Source: Alcaligenes faecalis
Lineage (GTDB): Bacteria > Pseudomonadota > Gammaproteobacteria > Burkholderiales > Burkholderiaceae_B
DNA length: 64,000 nt
Direction of reading: 5' to 3'
Assembly (NCBI RefSeq): GCF_002443155.1
Contig: NZ_CP023667.1
Span: 1,860,001-1,924,000 of the forward strand
Below, in pieces: positions 1 to 8,736 of this stretch; position 1 is the first letter of the stretch, and each line of letters opens with the position of its first letter. The notes below the pieces were generated by a model. The model was not told where the DNA came from. It searched no databases and saw nothing but the letters and a program-made list of their open reading frames with translations. A program made the position numbers and the translations under genes.

Positions 1-741
1 ATAGGTTGGCTTGCCACCGCTTTGTGCCGTCTCTACATAGGCATTGGTCACACCGGCCGATACCAGCTGATCACGACGCGACTGGGCATCGTTCTGGTTG
101 GAATAGGCGACAATCTGCAAAATGAAGTTGCCTTGCTGCGCAGCCGGCTTGGCGGCAGCAGGGGCAGGTTTGTTCGGTACACGGCCTTCCAGCAGGGCCA
201 GCGCGTAGGAGCCGTCATCCGTACGGCCATTTTGTGCAGGCGCTGGGGCTGGCTTGGGTTTTTCGACAGGCTTGGGTTTTTCAACCGGCTTGGGCGGCTC
301 TGGACGGGTGGTCACAGGCGGCGGCTCAGTTGGGGTGCTTGGCGTAGTCACATGCGCAGGATCGGTTTCCAGACCGGGATTGACCACAGCCAGGCCTCCA
401 TCAGTACTGGTGGAAGGATCAGCGACCAGCGGCTCGTCAGGTTGCTCGATAACAGGAGCGGGCGTGCCCTCTTGCACCACCAACTCGCCAGGGCGAGTTT
501 GCACCGTGCCCTGCCCCGTTGTCTGGCCAATCGGCCCCAAAGCCAGAGACTGCTCGGGCTCGGGCGGGGTTTTGTCGGCAGTCAGCATGGGCACCAGCAC
601 AACCACGGCCAAAACCAGAGCCAGCGCGCCGATCAGACGGCGACGAGCCCGTCCACGCAGTTCCGATAATTGTGAATCGCTGGAAGCACTGCCGCGGCGA
701 CCCGACGATGAGGAAGTATCGTTACGTGAAAATAAACCCAT
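1..741 (-). CDS. dedD: SPOR-domain cell-division protein, DedD-like (C-terminus outside window)
   Basis: Reads 247 codons from ATG at 741 and runs off the window edge, so the C-terminal end is missing. Visible parts: a short basic cytoplasmic N-terminus, one membrane segment at about residues 36-53 (LIGALALVLAVVVLVPML), a long Pro/Thr/Glu-rich periplasmic linker with repeated KPVEKPKP units, and from about residue 204 the start of a SPOR domain (FILQIVAYSNQNDAQSRRDQ). SPOR domains bind denuded septal peptidoglycan, and DedD-type proteins support septation. It lies 38 bases after folC in the same direction; folC-dedD-cvpA-purF is a common proteobacterial order, which supports the call. The missing part should hold the rest of the SPOR fold. 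Confidence 0.85.
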   Translation of the reverse strand, partial: MGLFSRNDTSSSSGRRGSASSDSQLSELRGRARRRLIGALALVLAVVVLVPMLTADKTPPEPEQSLALGPIGQTTGQGTVQTRPGELVVQEGTPAPVIEQPDEPLVADPSTSTDGGLAVVNPGLETDPAHVTTPSTPTEPPPVTTRPEPPKPVEKPKPVEKPKPAPAPAQNGRTDDGSYALALLEGRVPNKPAPAAAKPAAQQGNFILQIVAYSNQNDAQSRRDQLVSAGVTNAYVETAQSGGKPTY

Positions 742-779
742 GAGCCCTAGACCTATGAAATAAGCAGTCTTACCGATAT

Positions 780-2171
780 TCAGGAAGAAGAACGGTCGTT
801 TGCGGCTTCAAGTATCGGCCCTACTGTCGCAAACGAGCCAAACACGACAATTCTATCATTGTCACTGGCCTCTTTTAATGCCGCCTCGTAAGCGAGCTGA
901 GGACTGTTGTAACTGGATACGACTGCTGACGCTTTACTGACTGAAGCACGCGCAACGGGTCGAACGCCCGGGCGATGCGAACTGGATTCGGCTTCGGGTG
1001 CCAGCACATCATCAGGTGTCTCCCCACTGGCCAGCACAGAACGGACGTGATTGGCCAACTCCTCGCCCGACAGGCTGCGCGGACCTTCCAGACTGGCGCA
1101 CATCCAGTGATCGATACGGGTAGCCATACGGGCGATTACACCGTCCACATCCTTGTCCTTGTACATGCCCACGACGGCAATCGTCTTGGGGTACGGCGGC
1201 ATATTGTCCAGGTTCTGTGCCAGGGCAGCTGCGGCATGGGGATTGTGGGCCACGTCAAAAATCACACAAGGCTGGCCGGGTTGAATCTGGAAGCGGCCAG
1301 GCATGTGGGCACGCAACAAACCAGCGCGTACAGCCTGCGCAGGCACAGCCAGACGTGGGTGCAGCGACTCCAGCGCAGCCAATGCCGCGGAGGCATTCAG
1401 CAGTTGGTTCGCTCCACGCAAGGCCGGGTAAGCCAAGGCAGCGCGGCGCTGATTACGACCACCATAAGCCCATTGCTGGCGGTCGCCCGAATAGTTGAAA
1501 TCTTTGCCAAACAGCCACAATTGGGCACCAATCTCCTGGGCGTAATCCAGCATGGTCTGTGGCGGTACGGGATCCGCACAGATCGCAGGACGATCAGCAC
1601 GGAAAATATGGGCTTTCTCCCAGGCGACCTGCTCACGGGTGTTGCCCAGGTATTCAGCATGGTCGATATCAATGCTGGTAATGATGGAGCAGTCCGCATC
1701 AATGATATTGACGGCATCCAGTCGACCACCCAGCCCCACCTCCAGCACGGCAACATCAACCCGCTGCTCCTGGAACAGCAACAAGGCGGCCAGCGTGGAA
1801 AACTCGAAGTAAGTCAGTGTCAGATCGCCACGGGCTTCGTTGATACGGGCAAACTGCGCCGTGATCTGGGCATCCTCGGCCATCTCGCCATTCAAGCGAA
1901 TGCGCTCGTTGTAGCGCACCAGATGCGGTGAGGCATACACGCCCACCTTGTAGGCCGCCGCCAGCAAAATCGCTTCCAGCATGGCGCAGGTCGAGCCTTT
2001 GCCGTTGGTGCCCCCCACCGTAATGACGACGGAATCCAGTTTGATGTTCAGACGTTGGGCAACCTCGCGAATCCGGCACAGGCCCAGATCGATGGCCGAG
2101 GGATGCAAAGTTTCCAGATAGGACAGCCAATCGCTCAGCGAGGAGTCGGCTTTCAGAACAGGATGAGTCAT
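780..2171 (-). CDS. folC: Bifunctional folylpolyglutamate synthase / dihydrofolate synthase
   Basis: A 463-residue cytosolic Mur-ligase-like enzyme that ligates glutamate to dihydropteroate and then extends the glutamate tail of folates using ATP. The P-loop GTNGKGS is at about residues 54-60, followed by the conserved EVGLGGRLDAVN segment; length and C-terminal domain fit the family. The ATG at 2171 is chosen over an in-frame TTG at 2183 because it aligns with normal FolC starts; neither has a strong Shine-Dalgarno sequence. The start sits only about 15 bases after the U tract of the terminator that closes the pyruvate dehydrogenase operon, leaving no room for a promoter between them. It leads into dedD. 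Confidence 0.95.
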   Translation of the reverse strand: MTHPVLKADSSLSDWLSYLETLHPSAIDLGLCRIREVAQRLNIKLDSVVITVGGTNGKGSTCAMLEAILLAAAYKVGVYASPHLVRYNERIRLNGEMAEDAQITAQFARINEARGDLTLTYFEFSTLAALLLFQEQRVDVAVLEVGLGGRLDAVNIIDADCSIITSIDIDHAEYLGNTREQVAWEKAHIFRADRPAICADPVPPQTMLDYAQEIGAQLWLFGKDFNYSGDRQQWAYGGRNQRRAALAYPALRGANQLLNASAALAALESLHPRLAVPAQAVRAGLLRAHMPGRFQIQPGQPCVIFDVAHNPHAAAALAQNLDNMPPYPKTIAVVGMYKDKDVDGVIARMATRIDHWMCASLEGPRSLSGEELANHVRSVLASGETPDDVLAPEAESSSHRPGVRPVARASVSKASAVVSSYNSPQLAYEAALKEASDNDRIVVFGSFATVGPILEAANDRSSS

Positions 2172-2186
2172 GGACAACACCAATTA

Positions 2187-2226
2187 CAAAATAAAAACGG
2201 CAGGCGCTGATGATAGCACCTGCCGT
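2187..2226 (-). terminator. Intrinsic terminator after lpdA
   Basis: Arms at 2197-2207 and 2216-2226 pair over 11 positions with one mismatch around an 8-base loop. On the minus strand they are followed by a T-rich tract (TTTTTATTTT). It should end aceE-aceF-lpdA transcripts. Any folC transcript must read through it or start inside lpdA. Confidence 0.75.
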
Positions 2227-2263
2227 GATCCAATACGCCTTAACTATCAGGCGAATACTGGTA

Positions 2264-4042
2264 TTACTTGCGACGTGTGGGAGGCAAGTCCGTGCACGTC
2301 CCTTCTGCGACGGCAGCAGCCTTGCTGACCGACTCGCACAAGGTGGGGTGCGGGTGGATGGATTTGGCCAGATCGACCGGGTCCACGCCCATTTCGATAG
2401 CCAGCACCAGCTCGCCAATCAGCTCGCCCGCATTGGTACCGACGATACCGCCGCCCACGATACGGTGAGTTTCAGCATCGAACAGAACCTTGGTAAAGCC
2501 TTCGTCGCGGTTGTTGGCAATGGCACGACCCGAGGCAGCCCATGGGAACACGCCCTTCTCGACCTTGATACCGTCTTTCTTGGCCTGATCTTCTGTCAAA
2601 CCCACCCAAGCGATTTCCGGATCGGTGTAAGCCACCGAAGGAATCACGCGGGCGTCAAAGAAGGATTTTTCACCGGCGATGACTTCAGCAGCCACATGCG
2701 CTTCGTGCTCGGCCTTATGTGCCAGCATGGGCTGACCCACAATGTCGCCAATCGCGTAGATGTGCGGCACGTTGGTACGCTGTTGCTTGTCAACCTGGAT
2801 GAAACCACGGTCGGTAACCTGCACACCGGCTTTCTCGGCACCGATCTTCTTGCCATTGGGCGAGCGGCCCACGGCTTGCAGAACCAGGTCGTAACGCTGC
2901 GGCTCGGCCGGCGCGTTCTTGCCTTCGAAAGTCACCCAGATGCCGTCTTCGCGGGCTTCGGCGGCCACGGTGCTGGTTTCCAGCATCATGTGGTCGAAGC
3001 GATGCTTGTTCATCTTCTCCCACACCTTGACCACGTCGCGGTCTGCACCTGGCATCAAACCAGTTTGCATTTCCACCACGTCCAGGCGTGCGCCCAGAGC
3101 CGAGTACACCGTACCCATTTCCAGACCGATGATGCCACCGCCCACGATCAGCATGCGCTTGGGCACGGACTTCAGTTCCAGCGCGCCGGTGGAGTCCACC
3201 ACGCGTGGATCGTCAGGCAGGAATGGCAGTTTTACCGACTGGCTACCGGCCGCAATAATGGCCGAACCGAACTTGATCACTTTCTTGGTGCCGTCGTTGG
3301 CGGTCACTTCGATGTGGTTGGGGTCTAGGAACTGGCCGTTACCGACCACAACCTGTACCTTGCGTCCCTTGGCCATACCGGCCAGACCGCCGGTCAACTT
3401 GCCGATCACCTTGTTCTTGTAATCGCGCAGCGCGTCGATGTCGATTTGCGCTTCACCGAACTTGATGCCGTGCGTCGCCAGGGACTTGGCTTCCTCGTAG
3501 ACCGCTACGGTATGCAGCAAGGCCTTGGAAGGAATACAACCCACATTCAGACACACACCACCCAAGGTGCTGTAACGCTCGACCAGAGCTACTTTCAGGC
3601 CCAGGTCAGCGGCACGAAAAGCTGCGTTGTAACCGCCAGGGCCAGCGCCCAGAACGACCACATCCACGGAATCATCCGCAGCACCCTGATGGCTGGCAGC
3701 CTGCGGAGCAGGTGCTGCAGCCGGAGCGGCAGCGGCAGGAGCCGCCGCTGCTTTAGGCGCTTCTTCTTGTTTAGCGGGTGCAGCAGCAGGAGCGGCTTGG
3801 CCCTCCGACGCTTCAATCTTGGCAATGGCCGAACCCTGGGAGACCTTGTCACCCACTTTGACCAGCAATTCCTTGATCACCCCTGCCTGGGCGGCAGGGA
3901 TTTCCATAGAGGCCTTGTCGGACTCCACGGTGATCAGGCTTTGCTCGACTTCGACGGTATCACCAACCTGCACCAGCACTTCAATAACATCCACCTCGCC
4001 GGAGTCACCGATATCCGGGACCGTCAGATCAATCAGACTCAT
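2264..4042 (-). CDS. lpdA: Dihydrolipoyl dehydrogenase (E3) with N-terminal lipoyl domain
   Basis: E3 of the pyruvate dehydrogenase complex; it reoxidises dihydrolipoyl groups and reduces NAD+ through FAD. The 592 residues are longer than a plain E3 (about 470) because of an N-terminal lipoyl domain with the modified lysine at K43 (ESDKASME) and an Ala/Pro-rich linker at about residues 82-120. The E3 core follows: FAD-binding GAGPGG near 132-137, redox disulfide C164/C169 ([13 protein letters not shown]), a second nucleotide-binding GGGIIG, and the C-terminal HPHPTLCE active-site segment. Lipoyl-E3 fusions are known in beta-proteobacterial and neisserial complexes. It is 9 bases after aceF and last in the operon. 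Confidence 0.97.
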   Translation of the reverse strand: MSLIDLTVPDIGDSGEVDVIEVLVQVGDTVEVEQSLITVESDKASMEIPAAQAGVIKELLVKVGDKVSQGSAIAKIEASEGQAAPAAAPAKQEEAPKAAAAPAAAAPAAAPAPQAASHQGAADDSVDVVVLGAGPGGYNAAFRAADLGLKVALVERYSTLGGVCLNVGCIPSKALLHTVAVYEEAKSLATHGIKFGEAQIDIDALRDYKNKVIGKLTGGLAGMAKGRKVQVVVGNGQFLDPNHIEVTANDGTKKVIKFGSAIIAAGSQSVKLPFLPDDPRVVDSTGALELKSVPKRMLIVGGGIIGLEMGTVYSALGARLDVVEMQTGLMPGADRDVVKVWEKMNKHRFDHMMLETSTVAAEAREDGIWVTFEGKNAPAEPQRYDLVLQAVGRSPNGKKIGAEKAGVQVTDRGFIQVDKQQRTNVPHIYAIGDIVGQPMLAHKAEHEAHVAAEVIAGEKSFFDARVIPSVAYTDPEIAWVGLTEDQAKKDGIKVEKGVFPWAASGRAIANNRDEGFTKVLFDAETHRIVGGGIVGTNAGELIGELVLAIEMGVDPVDLAKSIHPHPTLCESVSKAAAVAEGTCTDLPPTRRK

Positions 4043-4051
4043 GACAACTCC

Positions 4052-5749
4052 TTACAGTGCGATGCGACGGAAGTCGGCCAGCATCGTTGCCAGGAAGGCA
4101 TTGAAACGGGCGGCGGCGGCACCATCGATAACGCGGTGATCGTAGGACAGGGACAGAGGCAGCATCAGGCGTGGCTCAAATTCCTTGCCATTCCAGACTG
4201 GCTGCATGGAGGAACGCGACAGACCCAGAATGGCCACTTCTGGCGCATTGATGATGGGTGTGAAGTCCGTACCGCCAATACCGCCCAGCGAGGAAATGGT
4301 GAAGCAACCGCCTTGCATTTGGGCTGCGCTCAGCTTGCCGTCACGGGCAGCGGCGGCCAGTTCGCCCGTTTCACGAGCGATATCCAGAATGCCTTTCTTG
4401 TCGGCATCACGGATAACCGGCACAACCAGACCGTTAGGCGTATCAGCGGCAAAACCGATGTGGTAGTACTGCTTGAGCACCAGATTATCGCCGTCCAGCG
4501 AGGCGTTGAACTCGGGGAATTTCTTCAGGGCAGCCACGGCAGCCTTGATGACGAAAGCCAGCATGGTGACGCGAGCGCCGGACTTCTTGTATTCCTCATT
4601 CAGCTCTTTGCGCAGAGCTTCCAGAGAGGTGATATCGGCCACATCGTTATTGGTGACATGAGGAATCATGACCCAGTTGCGATGCAGGTTGGCACCCGAA
4701 ATCTTCTTGATGCGCGACAGAGCCTGGGTTTCGACCGGGCCAAATTTGGCAAAGTCGACCTTGGGCCAGGCCAGCACATCCAGACCACCGACCTGGGCAG
4801 CGGTACCCGCCGCCGTCACCGGAGCAGCACCGCCCGCCATGACTTGCTTCACGAAGCCACGCACGTCGTCAGCCGTAATACGACCTTTATTACCCGAGCC
4901 ATGAACCTTGCTCAGATCCACGCCCAGTTCGCGAGCGAACTTGCGCACGCTAGGCGAAGCGTGAGGCAGATTGCGCAGGGAGCCTTCCGCCTCGGCAAAG
5001 GAAGCCGTAGGCGACACACGCTCTGGAGCCGGCGCACCGGCACCGACCACCACCGAGGAGCTGGCAGCAGGGGCAGCAGGAGCGGGAGCCGCTTCTGCTT
5101 TAGGAGCAGGAGCCGCTTCGGCCTTGGCTGGCGCAGGAGCTGCAGCAGCACCTTGCACTGTCAGTTCCAGAATGTCGCTACCCTGGCTGACCTTGTCACC
5201 CAGTTTCACTTTGATGGCCGTAACCACACCGGCGTGGGAAGACGGCACTTCCATGGAAGCCTTGTCCGATTCCACGGTAATCAGGCTTTGATCCACTTCA
5301 ATGGTGTCACCCACTTGCACCATGATTTCGATAACGTCCACATCGCGGGCGTCGCCAATATCAGGCACTTGAACGGTAACTTGCTGTTCACCACCGGCCG
5401 GCGCTGCCGCGGCAGCGGCAGGAGCCGCTGCGGGCGCAGCTTCAGCTTTAGGAGCGGGAGCAGCTTCAGCCTTGGCAGGCTCAGCGGCAGGCGCGGCCTG
5501 CGCGCCTTCGGCGGCTTCCAGTTCCAGAACCAGGCTGCCTTCCTTAACCTTGTCGCCCAGCTTGACCTTGATCGACTTGACCACGCCAGCGTCGGACGAT
5601 GGGATTTCCATGGAGGCCTTGTCGGACTCCACGGTGATCAGGCTTTGCTCGACCTCAATGGTCTCGCCTTCCTTGACCAGGATTTCGATCACTTCGACAG
5701 CGTCGTCAGCACCGATATCCGGGATTTTGACTTGAATGATATTGCTCAT
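4052..5749 (-). CDS. aceF: Pyruvate dehydrogenase E2, dihydrolipoyllysine acetyltransferase
   Basis: Core of the pyruvate dehydrogenase complex; it transfers acetyl groups from lipoyl arms to CoA. The 565 residues hold two lipoyl domains (modified lysines K44 and K163, each in ESDKASME), flexible Ala/Pro/Lys linkers (about 80-120 and 200-240), a peripheral-subunit-binding domain (about 263-297), and a catalytic acyltransferase domain ending in the DHRVIDG motif near residues 537-543. It lies 11 bases downstream of aceE and 9 upstream of lpdA. The lysine context is the same in all three lipoyl domains of the operon, suggesting one lipoylation system serves them all. Confidence 0.97.
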   Translation of the reverse strand: MSNIIQVKIPDIGADDAVEVIEILVKEGETIEVEQSLITVESDKASMEIPSSDAGVVKSIKVKLGDKVKEGSLVLELEAAEGAQAAPAAEPAKAEAAPAPKAEAAPAAAPAAAAAAPAGGEQQVTVQVPDIGDARDVDVIEIMVQVGDTIEVDQSLITVESDKASMEVPSSHAGVVTAIKVKLGDKVSQGSDILELTVQGAAAAPAPAKAEAAPAPKAEAAPAPAAPAASSSVVVGAGAPAPERVSPTASFAEAEGSLRNLPHASPSVRKFARELGVDLSKVHGSGNKGRITADDVRGFVKQVMAGGAAPVTAAGTAAQVGGLDVLAWPKVDFAKFGPVETQALSRIKKISGANLHRNWVMIPHVTNNDVADITSLEALRKELNEEYKKSGARVTMLAFVIKAAVAALKKFPEFNASLDGDNLVLKQYYHIGFAADTPNGLVVPVIRDADKKGILDIARETGELAAAARDGKLSAAQMQGGCFTISSLGGIGGTDFTPIINAPEVAILGLSRSSMQPVWNGKEFEPRLMLPLSLSYDHRVIDGAAAARFNAFLATMLADFRRIAL

Positions 5750-5760
5750 GGTTCAGTCCC

Positions 5761-8469
5761 TTATGCGTGGTGCGGGTTGGCCTTGGAAGGATTGATGCCG
5801 TATTTGGCAATCGCCTCGGACGCTTTGCTGAACGGAATCTTGCCGTCTTCAGCCAGAGCGCGCAGAGCAGCCAGCACCACGAAGTGACGATCAACCTCAA
5901 AGTGCTCGCGCAGCTTGAAGCGGTAGTCGGAACGGCCGAAACCATCGGTACCCAGCACTTTGAACGTGCGATCCTTGGGTACGAACGGACGAATCTGGTC
6001 GCCAAAGGCCTTGATGTAGTCGGTGGAGACCACAATAGGACCGTCGGTTTTGGCCAGCTGAGTCGTCACGTAAGGTACGGGCAGATCCTTGCCTTCAGGA
6101 TTCAACAGCGCAGCACGCTCGCAATCCAGACCATCACGACGCAATTCGGTAAAGCTGGTCACGCTCCAGACATCAGAGCCAATGCCCCAGTCTTTTTCCA
6201 GCAGTTCCTGTGCAGCGATCACTTCGCGCAGAATCGTGCCCGAACCCATCAGTTGAACGCGCAGCTTGCTGTCCTTGGCAACCGACTTGAACTTGTACAT
6301 GCCGCGCAGGATGCCTTCTTCGTCGCCTTCAACCAGACCGGGCTGAGCGTAGTTCTCGTTCATCAGCGTGACATAGTAGTACACGTCTTCCTGATCCTGA
6401 ACCATGCGCTTCAGACCGTGCTGCATGATGACAGCCACTTCGTGAGCGAAGGTTGGGTCGTAGGATACGCAGTTAGGAATCAGCGAGGACTGAATATGGC
6501 TGTGGCCATCTTCGTGCTGCAAACCTTCACCGTTCAGGGTGGTGCGACCGGCAGTGCCGCCCAGCACGAAACCGCGTGCCTTCATGTCACCCGCTGCCCA
6601 GGCCAGATCGCCAAAGCGCTGGAAGCCGAACATGGAGTAGTAAATGAAGAACGGGATCATGATGCGGTTGCTGTTGGAGTACGACGTGGCCGCCGCAATC
6701 CAGGAGCTGAATGCACCCTGCTCGTTAATACCTTCCTGCAACAACTGACCATTGGCCGTTTCGCGGTAGTACATGACCTGGTCTTTATCGACCGGGGTGT
6801 ACTTCTGGCCTTCCGGTGCGTAAATACCGATCTGACGGAACAGACCTTCCATACCAAAGGTACGGGATTCATCAGCCAGGATAGGTACGGCACGAGGACC
6901 GACCTGCTTGTCGCGCAGCAAGGTGTTGAAGAAACGCACAAAGGCTTGGGTCGTGGAAATTTCACGGCCTTCGGCAGTGGCTTCCAGCATGGGCTTGAAC
7001 GCATCCAGTGTTGGCACCGTCAGCTGTTCATCGGCCTTGTTGCGACGCTTGGGCAGGTAGCCGCCCAATGCCTGACGGCGGGCGTGCAGGTATTGCATTT
7101 CTGGAGAGTCGTCAGCTGGCTTGAAGTAAGGCAGCTCTTCCAGCTTGTCATCAGGAACCGGGATGTTGAAACGGTCGCGGAATTCGCGCACGGCGTCCAG
7201 ATCCAGGCTCTTTTGTTGGTGCGAGGGGTTCTTGGCCTGACCAACGTGGCCCATGCCGTAGCCCTTGATGGTCTTGGCCAGAATAACGGTAGGCTGACCT
7301 TCGTGCTTGGTGGCGGCGTCAAACGCAGCGTACACCTTGTGAGGATCGTGACCGCCACGGTTCAGGCGCCAGATGTCCTCGTCGCTCATGCGGCTGACCA
7401 TTTCCAGCAGCTTGGGGTGCTTGCCAAAGAAGTGCTCGCGAACGTAGGCACCGTCGTTGGCCTTGTAGGCCTGGTATTCGCCGTCCACGGTTTCTTCCAT
7501 GACCTTGCGCAGGATGCCTTCCTTGTCGCGGGCCAGCAATGGATCCCAGTAACCGCCCCAGATCAGTTTCAGCACGTTCCAGCCAGCACCACGGAAGGTA
7601 CCTTCCAGTTCCTGGATGATCTTGCCGTTACCGCGTACAGGACCGTCCAGACGCTGCAAGTTACAGTTCACGATAAAAATCAGGTTGTCCAGCTTTTCAC
7701 GTGCAGCCAGACCAATGGCGCCCAGGGATTCGGGTTCGTCCATCTCGCCGTCGCCCAGGAACACCCAGACTTTACGGCCGCTGGTATCGGCAATGCCACG
7801 GGCATGCAGGTACTTCAGGAAACGCGCCTGGTAGATCGCCATCAATGGGCCCAGGCCCATGGAGACGGTGGGGAACTGCCAGAATTCGGGCATCAGCTTG
7901 GGATGCGGGTAGGATGGCAAACCTTTGCCATCGACTTCTTGACGGAAGTTGTTCAGCTGCTCTTCGGAGATGCGGCCTTCCATGAAGGCGCGGGCGTAAA
8001 TACCGGGCGAGGAGTGGCCCTGGAAGAACACCATATCGCCGCCGCGATCTTCGGTTTCAGCATGCCAGAAATGGTTCTGACCGCAGCCAATCATGGTGGC
8101 CAGAGAAGCAAACGAGGCAATGTGACCGCCCAGACCGCCGCCATCGGGAGGGGTTTCACGGTTAGCGCGCACCACCATGGCCATGGCGTTCCAGCGGATG
8201 TAGGAACGGATACGCTCTTCGAGCACCAGATTGCCCGGGTGGGCAGGTTCCAGACCGGGAGGAATCGTGTTCTCGTAAGCCGTGTTGGGCGAGAACGGGA
8301 TGTGAGCGCCGGAGCGACGGGCCAGATCGATCAGCTTTTCGATCAGATCGTGAGCACGGGCCGGGCCTTCACGGTCCACCACCGCTTCCAGGGCGTCAAG
8401 CCACTCTTTTGTTTCTAGGGCTTGGTCTTGACTGACCTGAGCCGAACTATTGTCTTGGGTTGAGGACAT
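5761..8469 (-). CDS. aceE: Pyruvate dehydrogenase E1 component, homodimeric type
   Basis: Thiamine-diphosphate enzyme that decarboxylates pyruvate and loads acetyl groups onto the E2 lipoyl domain. The 902 residues fit the homodimeric E1 family (about 890). The ThDP/Mg motif starts at GDGEMDEPE (about 239-247) and closes with NCNLQRLDGP (about 268-277). The reading frame extends 19 codons further upstream, but the ATG at 8469 is preceded by GGAGACACTAT, a good ribosome site at the right distance, and the protein from there (MSSTQDNSS) matches normal lengths. It is the first gene of aceE-aceF-lpdA, with a predicted sigma70 promoter about 140 bases upstream. Confidence 0.97.
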   Translation of the reverse strand: MSSTQDNSSAQVSQDQALETKEWLDALEAVVDREGPARAHDLIEKLIDLARRSGAHIPFSPNTAYENTIPPGLEPAHPGNLVLEERIRSYIRWNAMAMVVRANRETPPDGGGLGGHIASFASLATMIGCGQNHFWHAETEDRGGDMVFFQGHSSPGIYARAFMEGRISEEQLNNFRQEVDGKGLPSYPHPKLMPEFWQFPTVSMGLGPLMAIYQARFLKYLHARGIADTSGRKVWVFLGDGEMDEPESLGAIGLAAREKLDNLIFIVNCNLQRLDGPVRGNGKIIQELEGTFRGAGWNVLKLIWGGYWDPLLARDKEGILRKVMEETVDGEYQAYKANDGAYVREHFFGKHPKLLEMVSRMSDEDIWRLNRGGHDPHKVYAAFDAATKHEGQPTVILAKTIKGYGMGHVGQAKNPSHQQKSLDLDAVREFRDRFNIPVPDDKLEELPYFKPADDSPEMQYLHARRQALGGYLPKRRNKADEQLTVPTLDAFKPMLEATAEGREISTTQAFVRFFNTLLRDKQVGPRAVPILADESRTFGMEGLFRQIGIYAPEGQKYTPVDKDQVMYYRETANGQLLQEGINEQGAFSSWIAAATSYSNSNRIMIPFFIYYSMFGFQRFGDLAWAAGDMKARGFVLGGTAGRTTLNGEGLQHEDGHSHIQSSLIPNCVSYDPTFAHEVAVIMQHGLKRMVQDQEDVYYYVTLMNENYAQPGLVEGDEEGILRGMYKFKSVAKDSKLRVQLMGSGTILREVIAAQELLEKDWGIGSDVWSVTSFTELRRDGLDCERAALLNPEGKDLPVPYVTTQLAKTDGPIVVSTDYIKAFGDQIRPFVPKDRTFKVLGTDGFGRSDYRFKLREHFEVDRHFVVLAALRALAEDGKIPFSKASEAIAKYGINPSKANPHHA

Positions 8470-8573
8470 ATAGTGTCTCCATATATGTGGTAGTAGTCCG
8501 GTCTTGCTCGACGCTGAGCCGCCCATCTAATAAGAAGTAAAGCGATCCTGACCGAAGCGGGTATTGCGGACTG

Positions 8574-8637
8574 TGAGCGTTCAAGGCGGGGTACGCCTGC
8601 ACCAAACCATTCTAGGAAAGAACACAGAAACGCTCAA
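8574..8637 (-). promoter_or_regulatory. aceE promoter region with inverted TGAGCGTT repeats
   Basis: On the minus strand TTGAGC (8637-8632), a 17-base spacer and TAGAAT (8614-8609) form a sigma70-like promoter for aceE. A perfect 8-base inverted pair, TGAGCGTT at 8574-8581 and AACGCTCA at 8629-8636, brackets it, with arm centres 55 bases apart; the upstream arm overlaps the -35 box. Between them lies a smaller palindrome (AGGCG-N5-CGCCT, 8584-8598). These are plausible sites for the divergently encoded response regulator; that link is inference. Confidence 0.5.
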
Positions 8638-8736
8638 GCAAAATTTCATTTTATGGTATGTGTTTTCATAATACGAAATATCACTAAAAAAAATAGCCCT
8701 ACATTACAATCCAGCCATACTTCTTTTCTTGCTGTT

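Noticed and set aside
3446..8418. Very long plus-strand open frames (813 and 883 codons) opposite aceF and aceE
   Set aside because: They mirror the codon structure of the highly conserved minus-strand genes, have repetitive or His/Gln/Arg-rich translations without family motifs, and no ribosome sites.
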